The notes beneath the pieces are model-generated. The model was not told the origin of the DNA and did not search any database. It saw only the letters and a program-made list of their open reading frames with translations. DNA of 64,000 nt from the NCBI GenBank assembly GCA_014804695.1, contig JAAUZJ010000011.1, positions 183,874 to 247,873 of the forward strand. Reading direction: 5' to 3'. Below, in pieces: positions 28,710 through 38,505 of this stretch. Made by a program: the position numbers and the translations under genes. Every line of letters starts with the position of its first letter. Within the stretch, counting starts at the first letter, position 1. Origin of the DNA: Lachnospiraceae bacterium (GTDB lineage Bacteria > Bacillota > Clostridia > Lachnospirales > Lachnospiraceae).

Positions 28710-29924
28710 ATGGACAATAATTACAATCAGCAGACAGGTGCAAATTCTAATCAGCAGGACGGCTCCTATCAACAGGGAAATTTCAGTCAGCAGGGCAGCC
28801 CTTATCAACAGGGAAATTTTAGTCAGCAGGGCAGCTCCTATCAACAGGGAAATTTCAGTCAGCAAGGAAATTCCTACCCACAGGGGAATTTTGACCAGCA
28901 GGGCAACTCCTATCAACAAGGGAATTTTAGCCAGCAAGGGAATTCCTACTCACAGGGGAATTTTAGCCAGCAAGGAAATTCCTACTCACAGGGAAATTTC
29001 TACTCACAAGGAAATTTTAATCAGCAGGGTAATTCCTACCAACAGGGAAATCCATACCCACAAGGGAATTCATATTCGCAGGGAAACTTTTATCAGCAGC
29101 CCGGGCCCTACATGGATAACGGCTACGGAAATTATGGTGGCAATACTGAGCCGCAGAAAGCCCCCAATATCTTTCAGCAGTTTGCTCTTTCCTTTATACC
29201 GCCACAATATGACAAGTTGACGAGGGTCAAGACCGGAAGCATGATTGGGTTCGTGACGCTTCTGGCTTTGGTCGCAACCATTATTTCATTTGTAAATCTG
29301 ATGATTGGATTTTCACCCAGTGATGTAAAAGAGTGGGCGAGCGAACTGCCGGATTTTGAGATAATGAATGGAAGGCTGTATGTTGAAGATGATTTTCTGT
29401 ATGATGAAGGCAATACCATCATATATATGACGGATGATATCAGTGAATTTACATATGATGATGCAGCTGAGCTGGTAGACGAAGGATATCAAAATATTCT
29501 TCTGATAGGGCAGGATAGAATTTCGATCATGCAGGATGGGCAGTATCAACAGCTTGACTTCAGCGATTTCGGGAGCGGCTTTAAAATCAGTAGAGACAGA
29601 ATGGTTGAATCATTGGCATCTATAATAATGGTAGTGATCATAGTGGGATATGTTTTCTTCTTTGTGGGAAGAGTTTTCTGGTATTTTCTGTGCGCGGCGG
29701 TTTATCTGTTGTTTGCGCTGCTCATTAACTCAATTGCGAAGAAACAGCAGTCGGCGGGAGAGCTGTTTAGAGTAGCAGTGTATTCTAAGGTGTTGATGTT
29801 TGTAGTAGCGACATTGATCAGTATTTTGCCCTTTGTGCATTTTTCAGTGCCATTTCTTTTCAGGGTTGTCATTACTGTAGCATTTATGGGTTTTGCGATA
29901 GCAAATTTGCCTGAAAAGTTTTGA
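28710..29924 (+). CDS. Membrane protein with N-terminal Q/G/N-rich tandem repeats
   Basis: Repeated SQQGNSYQQGNF units; C-terminal hydrophobic segments. Confidence 0.88.
   Translation: MDNNYNQQTGANSNQQDGSYQQGNFSQQGSPYQQGNFSQQGSSYQQGNFSQQGNSYPQGNFDQQGNSYQQGNFSQQGNSYSQGNFSQQGNSYSQGNFYSQGNFNQQGNSYQQGNPYPQGNSYSQGNFYQQPGPYMDNGYGNYGGNTEPQKAPNIFQQFALSFIPPQYDKLTRVKTGSMIGFVTLLALVATIISFVNLMIGFSPSDVKEWASELPDFEIMNGRLYVEDDFLYDEGNTIIYMTDDISEFTYDDAAELVDEGYQNILLIGQDRISIMQDGQYQQLDFSDFGSGFKISRDRMVESLASIIMVVIIVGYVFFFVGRVFWYFLCAAVYLLFALLINSIAKKQQSAGELFRVAVYSKVLMFVVATLISILPFVHFSVPFLFRVVITVAFMGFAIANLPEKF
28760..29095 (+). repeat. Coding tandem repeat (about 12-aa units, YQQGNFSQQGNS)
   Basis: Reiterated agtcagcagggcagctcctatcaacagggaaattt-like units. 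Confidence 0.9.
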
Positions 29925-30051
29925 ACCCAGCCCTTGAAGTGAAAGTCGACGGTCGATTCGAGTCGTTTCACGGTCGATTGGTGAAAAATCGTTCTTTTTT
30001 TCAAAAAGTTATGATAAACTATCAAACGTTGGTGACATGTTATAACTTTTA

Positions 30052-31356
30052 ATGATTGAGAGAATGAAAATGAAATTAAGACGGAATAGTTTTTTCTGGG
30101 TTTTATTAAAAATGAATATGCTGCCGCTTATCTTATTGACAGTGGTGATTACGACCTTCAGTGCCGTCCGGTTTGCCTCATCCATGAATGTGGAAACCAA
30201 GAATGGTCTGGTAAATCTTTGTCATACGGTCGTTACTTTGTACGATACTGTATATGAAGGGGACTATCATATAGAAGACGAAGGAAATTCTGTTTATTTG
30301 ATGAAGGGGGATCACCTGTTAGATGGTGACTTTTCGATCATTGATGCTATTAAAGCAAAGACCGGCGTTGATATCACGATTTTTAATCAGGATACCCGTG
30401 TGGTTACTACGATCGAAACTAGTGACGGAGTTCGGGCAACCGGAACAAAGGCGAACAGTATGGTGGCGGAAGATGTGCTAAATGGTGGTCATCCGCATTT
30501 TTATTCGAGTACGATGGTAGCAGGTATTAGGTACTTTTCCTACTATGAACCGATTTATGCATCGAACGGAAAATGTATCGGTATGATTTTTGTCGGGAAA
30601 CCATCTGAGGAAGTGGAGCGGCTGGTGTATGATTCGGTTAAGCCGATTATCGTATTCGGTATCCTTACGATGCTGATCGTATGTTTTGTGACAACGCGTT
30701 TTTCCGGAAAGCTTGTAAGTGCGATCCGGAGAACGGAAGCATTTGTGGTGACGATTGCAAAAGGCGATCTTCATACGGAATTTGAAACGGATATTCTGGA
30801 GCGCAAGGATGAACTGGGACAAATGGGACGCTGTCTGGTCAGGATGCAGAAGTCGCTTCAGGAGCTGGTGGAGCAGGATATTCTCACCGGATTATATAAT
30901 CGGAGAAGCGGCGAGAAATTGTTGCTGCGGACGTGTGAAAATTACCGGAAAGAGGGGCGGCCTTTCTGTGTTGCGATCGGTGATATAGACCATTTTAAAA
31001 ATGTCAATGATACTTACGGTCATGAATGTGGCGATGTGGCGCTTGCAAAGATTTCCGAACGGATTAAAGAACATATGGAGGGTAAGGGATTCGTTGCCAG
31101 ATGGGGCGGCGAGGAGATATTGCTGATATATGATAATATGCAGCTTGACACGGCGGTGTCCTGTATGCAGGAGCTGCTGGAAGAGATTCGCGCCGAGCGC
31201 ATTACATATGGTGATACAGCGTTCGGTCTTACGATGACTTTTGGCATCACGGAGGGCAATGCCGGGAAGGTTGAACACATCGTGCGTGATGCGGATGTGA
31301 AGCTGTATGAAGGAAAGAATAATGGGCGTAACAGAATTGTGTATGAGGCGAATTGA
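30052..31356 (+). CDS. Diguanylate cyclase (Cache-like sensor, HAMP-like region, GGDEF)
   Basis: LTGLYNRRSGEKLL; GDIDHFKNVNDTYGHECGDVALAKIS; ARWGGEEILLIY. Confidence 0.93.
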   Translation: MIERMKMKLRRNSFFWVLLKMNMLPLILLTVVITTFSAVRFASSMNVETKNGLVNLCHTVVTLYDTVYEGDYHIEDEGNSVYLMKGDHLLDGDFSIIDAIKAKTGVDITIFNQDTRVVTTIETSDGVRATGTKANSMVAEDVLNGGHPHFYSSTMVAGIRYFSYYEPIYASNGKCIGMIFVGKPSEEVERLVYDSVKPIIVFGILTMLIVCFVTTRFSGKLVSAIRRTEAFVVTIAKGDLHTEFETDILERKDELGQMGRCLVRMQKSLQELVEQDILTGLYNRRSGEKLLLRTCENYRKEGRPFCVAIGDIDHFKNVNDTYGHECGDVALAKISERIKEHMEGKGFVARWGGEEILLIYDNMQLDTAVSCMQELLEEIRAERITYGDTAFGLTMTFGITEGNAGKVEHIVRDADVKLYEGKNNGRNRIVYEAN

Positions 31357-31516
31357 GGTTAAGATGAAATAAAGATGAACCTGCTTTTGCTACAATATTG
31401 TACTCGACTGCATTTTTGGGTATAATACATTAAATATTTGCACTTAACTGCATTTCCCACTGTCTTTTAAGGAATACTTGCAAGCTGTTGCAAAAATAAT
31501 TATATGGAGGAAAAAA

Positions 31517-31867
31517 ATGTTATTTTTAGAATATCCCAAATGTTCAACTTGTCAGAAGGCTAAGAAATGGTTGGAAGAACACAATATAGAATATACAGAC
31601 CGGCATATTGTGGAGAACAATCCGACCTACGCCGAATTAAAAGAATGGCATGAGAAGAGTGGATTACCACTGAAAAGATTTTTTAACACAAGTGGCATGC
31701 TTTACAAGGAGATGCAGCTTAAGGACAAGTTGCCAGCAATGAGCGAAGAGGAGCAGCTGAAGCTTCTTGCTACAAACGGAATGCTTGTGAAACGTCCGCT
31801 GATTGTAGATGGAGAGAAGGTACTTACAGGATTTAGGGAAGCGGAATGGGAGAATTCTATTTTGTAG
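31517..31867 (+). CDS. Spx/ArsC-family (arsenate reductase-like) protein
   Basis: FLEYPKCSTCQKAKKWLEEH; FFNTSGMLYKEMQLKDKLP; LVKRPLIVDGEKVLTGFREAEW. Confidence 0.92.
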   Translation: MLFLEYPKCSTCQKAKKWLEEHNIEYTDRHIVENNPTYAELKEWHEKSGLPLKRFFNTSGMLYKEMQLKDKLPAMSEEEQLKLLATNGMLVKRPLIVDGEKVLTGFREAEWENSIL

Positions 31868-32049
31868 GAATTTGATGATAGTAAGATTTAGAGAATGCTA
31901 ATATGTTCGGGCTCACGGTATTCACGCCAAAAAATGTAATATTTTATAAATTATTCGTGTATTTTAGTGTTAAATTAACAATAAAAATCGTTGAAATTTA
32001 CACGAATATATACTATACTATAGTCAGTACCTTTGAGGAGGACGGATTT

Positions 32050-33345
32050 ATGTATAGAAAGATTATGAGTTTTTTGGAAAATTGGAAAAATAGCGAACAG
32101 CGTAAGCCTCTAATTTTGCAGGGAGCAAGACAGGTAGGAAAGACCTACTCAATTCTGGAATTCGGGCGCACCCATTATGAGAATGTGGCATATTTCAATT
32201 TTGAAACCGATCCCAGGTTGAACGAAACCTTTGAAGAAAACATTAGTCCCGAATATTTGGTACCGATTTTATCCCACGTTGCAGGCCAAACGATAGTCAG
32301 GGAAAAGACGCTGATCGTATTTGATGAGATACAGCTTTGTGAAAGAGCGTTGACTTCGTTGAAATATTTTTGCGAGGATGCTCCGGACTACCATATAATT
32401 GTGGCGGGCAGTTTGCTTGGGGTAGCAGTCAATAGGGCGAAATTTTCTTTTCCTGTCGGTAAGGTGGATATGAAAACTCTTTATCCGATGGATATGGAGG
32501 AATTTATGCTTGCAATGGGCGAGGACGCGCTGGTATTGCAGATAAAGGAGAGCTTTGTCAACGACACGCCGTTGCCGGTGGCTCTCCATGACGCTGCTAT
32601 ACGGCTTTATCGTCAGTATCTTGTTGTTGGCGGTATGCCGGAGTGCGTGAAACAGTTTTCAGAAACAAAAGACTATATTCTTATCCGTCATACGCAGGAC
32701 ACTATTCTTTCAAGCTATCTTAACGATATGAGCAAGTACAATAACTTGAATGAAATCAAGAAAACAAGGCTTGCCTACGATAATATTACCGTTCAGCTTT
32801 CTAAGAAAAATACTCGGTTTCAATATAAGTTAATAAAAAAGGGTGGACGGGCTTCGGAATTTGAAAATGCCATTGAATGGCTCTGTTTGTCCGGTATTGT
32901 GTCACAGGTCTACAAGGTGGAGCAAATTAAAAAGCCTCTTGAAAATTATCGTGATATTGACGCGTTCAAGATTTATGTGTCGGATTTGGGATTGCTTTGT
33001 GCCAAAAAGGATTTAGCGGCGAATGATGTTCTTTATATGGTTGAGGAAATCAACGACTTTAAGGGTGGAATGGCTGAAAACTATGTGAATGTGCAGCTTT
33101 CTATAAACGGCTACCGGACCTATTATTGGGAGTCTGAACGTGGAGCCGAGATTGATTTTGTCATTCAGCGTGATGGGAAGCTGATACCCATTGAGGTAAA
33201 ATCTGCCGATAACACCAAAGCCAAGAGTTTAAAGGTTTATATGGAAACCTATAAGCCTGACTATGCTATCAAACTTTCTACGAAAAACTTTGGATTTGAG
33301 GATGGGAAAAAGACCGTTCCTCTATATGCTGCATTTTGTATTTAG
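32050..33345 (+). CDS. AAA_14/DUF4143 family ATPase
   Basis: RKPLILQGARQVGKTYSILEFG; LIVFDEIQLCERALTSLKYF; C-terminal ENYVNVQLSINGYRTYYWESERGAEIDFVIQRDGKLIPIEVKSAD. Confidence 0.93.
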   Translation: MYRKIMSFLENWKNSEQRKPLILQGARQVGKTYSILEFGRTHYENVAYFNFETDPRLNETFEENISPEYLVPILSHVAGQTIVREKTLIVFDEIQLCERALTSLKYFCEDAPDYHIIVAGSLLGVAVNRAKFSFPVGKVDMKTLYPMDMEEFMLAMGEDALVLQIKESFVNDTPLPVALHDAAIRLYRQYLVVGGMPECVKQFSETKDYILIRHTQDTILSSYLNDMSKYNNLNEIKKTRLAYDNITVQLSKKNTRFQYKLIKKGGRASEFENAIEWLCLSGIVSQVYKVEQIKKPLENYRDIDAFKIYVSDLGLLCAKKDLAANDVLYMVEEINDFKGGMAENYVNVQLSINGYRTYYWESERGAEIDFVIQRDGKLIPIEVKSADNTKAKSLKVYMETYKPDYAIKLSTKNFGFEDGKKTVPLYAAFCI

Positions 33346-33353
33346 TGGTGAAG

Positions 33354-33381
33354 AAGGATTGCAAATAAGCAGTCCTTTTTT
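33354..33381 (+). terminator. Rho-independent terminator
   Basis: AAGGATTGC-aaataa-GCAGTCCTT + T-run. Confidence 0.75.
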
Positions 33382-33529
33382 GATACAAAAATAATATTTC
33401 ATTGAATAAAAATGACATAATTACAAAAAATATTAAATATATCTCTTGCACTATTCTTGTTATCAATATAAAATGAAATTGAATAAATTTGTCAATTATG
33501 CCAAAAATATTCAATAAAGGAGATTTATA

Positions 33530-34783
33530 ATGGATATTAAAAGAGATAAATATTTGAATGATCTGATTAATAGAATGAATAACGGCATGATAAAGGTTGT
33601 AACAGGTATTAGAAGAAGTGGGAAATCATATTTAATTTTTAATATTTTTAAAAACTATTTGACAGGGCAGGGGATTCCAGAATCACATATTATTTCGATT
33701 GAACTGGATCAAAGAAAGGATAAGAAATATCGTGATCCAGATGTCATATTGGATTATATAGAGTCATGCATTATAGATGAAGGGCAGTATTATATTTTAT
33801 TGGACGAAGTTCAGATGCTAAGTGAATTCGAAGAAGTGCTGAATTCATTACTTCATATCAAAAATGTGGATATATATGTAACCGGAAGCAATTCCAAATT
33901 TTTATCAAAAGATGTTATCACTGAATTTCGAGGCAGAGGCGATGAAATTCATATCTACCCATTGACCTTTAAGGAATTTATGCAGGCATATGAAGGGGAT
34001 ATGTATCATGGATGGGCAGAGTATATTGTTTATGGCGGGCTGCCTCTTACGGTAACTATGAAAACCGAAGAACAGAAGATTAATTATTTAACGAAATTAT
34101 TTGATGAAACATATTTAAAGGATATCATTGAGAGACATCATATAGAGAAGTCAGGTGAATTGGAAGATTTGGTTAATGTTTTGGCGTCAGCTATCGGTTC
34201 ACTTACAAATGTGCCAAAAATTGAAGCGACTTTTAAAAGTGCGATACAGTCAAATATTAGTGCAAATACCATTAGACAATATATAGAGTATTTGGAAGAT
34301 GCCTTTGTTATAAATAAAGCGAATCGTTACAATGTTAAAGGCAGAAAGTATATTGGAACGCCGGTCAAATACTATTTTGAGGATGTAGGACTTAGAAATG
34401 CCAGGTTAGGCTTTAGACAGATTGAAGAAACGCATATTATGGAGAACATTATATACAATGAATTGCGCAGCAGAGGTTATTCCGTAGATGTAGGTGTCGT
34501 AGAAAAGAGAGGCTTAAACAAAGAAGGAAAAGCAGAAAGAAAGCAGTTAGAGATTGACTTTGTGGCAAATCTGGGAAGTAAGCGCTATTATATTCAATCT
34601 GCTTTCAGTATGGTGACGGAAGAAAAACAAATGCAGGAAAAGGCCTCTCTTATTAACGTAAATGATTCTTTTAAAAAGATCATTATTGTTAAAGATGTTG
34701 TAAATGTTACCAGGGATGAGGTTGGAATTACAACAATGAGTATCTATGACTTTCTTTTAAAAGAAAATAGTTTAGAACTTTAA
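33530..34783 (+). CDS. AAA_14/DUF4143 family ATPase (second)
   Basis: VVTGIRRSGKSYLIFNIF; YILLDEVQMLSEFEEVLNSL; YVTGSNSKFLSKDV; C-terminal LEIDFVANLGSKRYYIQ. Confidence 0.93.
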   Translation: MDIKRDKYLNDLINRMNNGMIKVVTGIRRSGKSYLIFNIFKNYLTGQGIPESHIISIELDQRKDKKYRDPDVILDYIESCIIDEGQYYILLDEVQMLSEFEEVLNSLLHIKNVDIYVTGSNSKFLSKDVITEFRGRGDEIHIYPLTFKEFMQAYEGDMYHGWAEYIVYGGLPLTVTMKTEEQKINYLTKLFDETYLKDIIERHHIEKSGELEDLVNVLASAIGSLTNVPKIEATFKSAIQSNISANTIRQYIEYLEDAFVINKANRYNVKGRKYIGTPVKYYFEDVGLRNARLGFRQIEETHIMENIIYNELRSRGYSVDVGVVEKRGLNKEGKAERKQLEIDFVANLGSKRYYIQSAFSMVTEEKQMQEKASLINVNDSFKKIIIVKDVVNVTRDEVGITTMSIYDFLLKENSLEL

Positions 34784-34790
34784 TTACCAG

Positions 34791-34835
34791 TTGACAAACC
34801 CCACTATTCATATTAAAATAGTATGAATAGTGGGG
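34791..34835 (+). promoter_or_regulatory. Promoter with perfect 14-bp palindromic operator centred on -10
   Basis: TTGACA-N17-TAAAAT; inverted repeat CCCCACTATTCATA (34799-34812) / TATGAATAGTGGGG (34822-34835). Confidence 0.75.
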
Positions 34836-34872
34836 TAATTACTGTCACCACACATTCACAGGAGGATTTTCT

Positions 34873-36051
34873 ATGGAAAGAAACATCAACACAAAATGCA
34901 TACATTTAAAGGAAGACCAAGGCAATAATAATCATTACGGTGCAATCAGTTTTCCGATTTACCAGACGGCAACATTTGCTCATCCGGGCGTGGGTCAGAG
35001 CACAGGTTATGATTACAGCAGGCTGCAAAATCCTACAAGAGAGCATTTGGAAAAAATAGTTGCGTCCTTGGAAAGCGGAATAGATGCGCTTGCTTTTAGT
35101 ACGGGGATGTCTGCGATTTCTGCGTTGATGGAGCTTTTTAAACCGGGAGATCATCTTATCGTGGATGCTGATTTATACGGCGGAAGCATAAGACTGTTCA
35201 ATAGCATTTCAAGTAAAAACGGAATCGATTTTACAAGCATAGATTGTTGTAAAGAGGATGTGAAAAAATATATAACCGATAAGACAAAGGCTGTTTACAT
35301 AGAGACGCCGACAAATCCCATGATGAATGTGACGGATATTGCGGCCTTGAGTAAAATAGCCAAGGAGCACAAGCTGATGCTGATTGTAGACAATACTTTT
35401 TTGTCACCCTATTTTCAGAATCCGTTAAAGCTTGGAGCGGATGTGGTAGTCCATAGCGGAACCAAATATCTTGGCGGACACAATGATACACTGGCGGGCT
35501 TTTTGGTGACATCACGGGAAGATATCAGCGAGCAGCTTAGGTTTAACATTAAAACGACCGGGGGCGGATTGGCGCCGTTTGACAGCTGGCTTATCATGCG
35601 TGGGATTAAAACGCTTGGTGTCAGAATGGAAAGGGCACAGAGTAATGCGTTTAAGATTGCGGAGTGGCTGGAAAAACAGAAACCGGTTACGAAGGTAATT
35701 TATCCGGGGTTAAAAACGCATCCTGCTTATGAGATTATGTGCAGGCAGAGCAGGGGTTTTGGCGCAATGCTTACTTTTGAGGTGAAGAGTAAGGAGTTTG
35801 CGTTGTCCATACTGGAGAAGGTAAAATTGATTCAGTATGCGGAGAGCCTTGGCGGCGTGGAGACATTGATCACTTATCCTACAACACAGACACATGCAGA
35901 TGTGCCGGAAGATGTTCGCCTGAAAAACGGTATTACGGATTGTGTACTTAGATTATCGGTTGGTATTGAGGATGCAGACGATCTGATTAATGATTTGAGT
36001 GATGCGTTTGAAAAAACGGAGGAGGAGCTTTATAGTGGAAAGGAATCTTGA
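34873..36051 (+). CDS. PLP-dependent trans-sulfuration enzyme (cystathionine gamma-synthase/lyase family)
   Basis: YDYSRLQNPTREHLEKIVASLE; ADVVVHSGTKYLGGHNDTLAG PLP-lysine motif; SLGGVETLITYPTTQTHADV. Confidence 0.93.
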   Translation: MERNINTKCIHLKEDQGNNNHYGAISFPIYQTATFAHPGVGQSTGYDYSRLQNPTREHLEKIVASLESGIDALAFSTGMSAISALMELFKPGDHLIVDADLYGGSIRLFNSISSKNGIDFTSIDCCKEDVKKYITDKTKAVYIETPTNPMMNVTDIAALSKIAKEHKLMLIVDNTFLSPYFQNPLKLGADVVVHSGTKYLGGHNDTLAGFLVTSREDISEQLRFNIKTTGGGLAPFDSWLIMRGIKTLGVRMERAQSNAFKIAEWLEKQKPVTKVIYPGLKTHPAYEIMCRQSRGFGAMLTFEVKSKEFALSILEKVKLIQYAESLGGVETLITYPTTQTHADVPEDVRLKNGITDCVLRLSVGIEDADDLINDLSDAFEKTEEELYSGKES

Positions 36052-37210
36052 TTTTGACACAGTTGTTGATAGAAAGAATACAAATTGTCTGAAATACGAT
36101 TTCGCGGTGGAAAGAGGTATGCCGGAAGACGTGCTTCCGTTGTGGGTAGCCGATATGGATTTTAAAACCTCTTCTTATGTGCAGGATGCACTGAACAGAC
36201 AGATTGAACACGGGATTTTTGGATACAGCGAATCTAAGGATGAATATTTTGAAGCGGTCAGCGGCTGGATGAAAAGACATCACAATTGGGAAGTGTCAAA
36301 GGACTGGCTTGTCAAGACGCCGGGTGTAGTGTTTGCGTTGGCAATGGCGGTGCAGGCATTTACCGATCCGGGAGACAAGGTGTTGATTCAGCTTCCTGTT
36401 TACTATCCTTTTAGCGGAGTGATCAGGGGTAACGGCCGCGTGATAGTGAGCAATACCTTGGTTTATGGGGATGATAATAGATATCATATTGATTTTGATG
36501 ATTTTGAAAAAAAGATAGTGGATGAAAATATTAAACTCTTTTTCCTCTGCAGTCCGCATAATCCGGTAGGGCGCGTGTGGACTAAAGAGGAACTGATTCA
36601 GTTGGGAGACATCTGTTATAAGCATCACGTGATCGTAGTGAGTGATGAAATCCATGCTGATTTTGCATTTAAAGGGAAGCATCAGGTTTTTGCAAATCTG
36701 AAAAAAGAATATGAAGAGATTACTATTACCTGTACCGCTCCGAGCAAAACTTTTAACTTGGCAGGTTTGCAGGTTTCCAATGTATTCATTGCCAATCCAA
36801 AACTGAGAAAAGCTTTTTGCAAGCAGATAGATATAGCAGGATACAGCCAGCTCAATGTTATTGGGCTGGTGGCATGTGAAGCGGCATACCGGCATGGCGA
36901 TGAGTGGTATGAGGCGATGCTTAGGTATGTGAAAAGCAATATTGATTTTACACGGAAATACGTCGAAGAAAACCTTCCGGGAGTGACCATGGCGGAACAC
37001 GAGGGCACATATCTTGTATGGCTTGATTTTAGAGATACAGGGCTTGATGTAGAACAATTAGAACACATGATTGTTCATGAAGCTAAGTTATGGCTGGACA
37101 GCGGAAAGATTTTTGGAGACAGTGGGAAGGGATTCCAGAGGATTAACGTGGCGTGTCCGAGGGTTGTGTTAGAGGAAGCGTTGTCAAGGATAAAGAGTTG
37201 TCTGAAATAA
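36035..37210 (+). CDS. MalY/PatB-type PLP-dependent C-S lyase/aminotransferase
   Basis: GTG start overlapping upstream stop; LPLWVADMDFKTSSYVQDAL; SDEIHADFAFKGKHQVF; CTAPSKTFNLAGLQVSNVFI. Confidence 0.92.
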   Translation: MERNLDFDTVVDRKNTNCLKYDFAVERGMPEDVLPLWVADMDFKTSSYVQDALNRQIEHGIFGYSESKDEYFEAVSGWMKRHHNWEVSKDWLVKTPGVVFALAMAVQAFTDPGDKVLIQLPVYYPFSGVIRGNGRVIVSNTLVYGDDNRYHIDFDDFEKKIVDENIKLFFLCSPHNPVGRVWTKEELIQLGDICYKHHVIVVSDEIHADFAFKGKHQVFANLKKEYEEITITCTAPSKTFNLAGLQVSNVFIANPKLRKAFCKQIDIAGYSQLNVIGLVACEAAYRHGDEWYEAMLRYVKSNIDFTRKYVEENLPGVTMAEHEGTYLVWLDFRDTGLDVEQLEHMIVHEAKLWLDSGKIFGDSGKGFQRINVACPRVVLEEALSRIKSCLK

Positions 37211-37247
37211 AATTTATTTAAAGGTAAACGGAAAGAGGTAATATATC

Positions 37248-38429
37248 ATGAGCAGGCTGATTTACTTAGATAATGCAGCGACCACCAGGGTTAATGAAGA
37301 AGTGTTACAGGAGATGCTTCCATATTTCAGGGAAAACTATAGTAATCCATCTGCAATTTACGGTTTTGCCACGGAAGCGGGCAAAGCGCTGGATCGGGCG
37401 AGGGAACAGGCAGCAGATTTAATTGGGGCAAAGCGGGAGGAAATCTATTTTACTGCCGGAGGAAGCGAGTCGGATAATTGGGCCCTAAAGGCAACGGCGG
37501 AAGCGTATAAGGATAAAGGCAGGCACATTATTACAAGTAAAATTGAGCATCATGCAATCCTGCACACCTGTGAATACCTGGAGAAAAACGGATACGAAAT
37601 TACGTATATTAATGTGGATGAGAACGGACAGATTCTGCTAAATGAATTGGAAGAAGCGATACGTCCGGATACAATATTGATATCCATTATGGCGGCCAAT
37701 AACGAAATAGGAACGATTCAGCCTATAGCACAGATAGGAAAGCTGGCGCATGAAAAAGGGGTACTTTTTCATACGGATGCGGTTCAGGCATATGGGCATA
37801 TTCCGCTTGATGTAGACGAAATGAATATAGATATGTTAAGCGCAAGCGCGCATAAATTGGGCGGCCCCAAGGGTGTGGGTATTATGTATATCAGAAAAGG
37901 TTTGAAACTCCGCTCATTTATTCATGGCGGCGCGCAGGAGAGAAGGAGACGTGCGGGAACAAGCAACGTTCCGGGTATAGTAGGATTTGGAAAGGCTGCG
38001 CAGCTTGCGGGACAGAGTATGAAGGAGCGCAGTGAAAAAGAAATTGCCCTTAGAGACCATTTGATCAAGAGAGTGCTCGAAGAAATACCTTATTCCAGAC
38101 TAAACGGAGACAAGACAAACAGGCTTCCCAATAATGCGAATTTTTGTTTCCGTTTTATTGAGGGAGAATCCATGCTGATTCTGTTGGATCAGTTGGGGAT
38201 ATGTGCTTCCAGTGGCTCTGCCTGTACATCAGGTTCTTTGGATCCGTCGCATGTGCTTTTGGCAATCGGACTGCCTCATGAAATTGCTCATGGGTCTTTG
38301 CGGCTGACGCTTTCGGAAGAGACAACTTTGGAAGAAATCGACTTTGTAGTGGATGAGCTGAAAAAAATAATTGAGAGACTACGCAGCATGTCACCGTTGT
38401 ATGAAGATTTTATAAAAGCTAACAAGTAG
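37248..38429 (+). CDS. nifS: Cysteine desulfurase NifS/IscS family
   Basis: YLDNAATTRVNEEV; SASAHKLGGPKGVGIMYIRKG; CASSGSACTSGSLDPSHVLLAIGL. Confidence 0.95.
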   Translation: MSRLIYLDNAATTRVNEEVLQEMLPYFRENYSNPSAIYGFATEAGKALDRAREQAADLIGAKREEIYFTAGGSESDNWALKATAEAYKDKGRHIITSKIEHHAILHTCEYLEKNGYEITYINVDENGQILLNELEEAIRPDTILISIMAANNEIGTIQPIAQIGKLAHEKGVLFHTDAVQAYGHIPLDVDEMNIDMLSASAHKLGGPKGVGIMYIRKGLKLRSFIHGGAQERRRRAGTSNVPGIVGFGKAAQLAGQSMKERSEKEIALRDHLIKRVLEEIPYSRLNGDKTNRLPNNANFCFRFIEGESMLILLDQLGICASSGSACTSGSLDPSHVLLAIGLPHEIAHGSLRLTLSEETTLEEIDFVVDELKKIIERLRSMSPLYEDFIKANK

Positions 38430-38505
38430 GGAAGAACGGTAAGAATATTAGCAGTGGAAGTTAGTATATTAGACACATTGAAATATCGGCAAGGGAGATG
38501 TAAAT

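Noticed and set aside
28626-28937. Minus-strand hydrophobic 103-aa ORF and plus-strand alternative-frame ORF 28738-29220
   Set aside because: Both are shadow frames opened by the tandem repeat of the real 28710-29924 gene.
29943-29982. Repeated ACGGTCGATT downstream of the Q/N-rich gene
   Set aside because: Only two copies of 10 nt in a short spacer; noted but insufficient to call a regulatory element.
36296-37057. 253-aa antisense ORF inside malY/patB-like gene
   Set aside because: Sense strand encodes a clear PLP enzyme; antisense openness is a codon-usage artefact.
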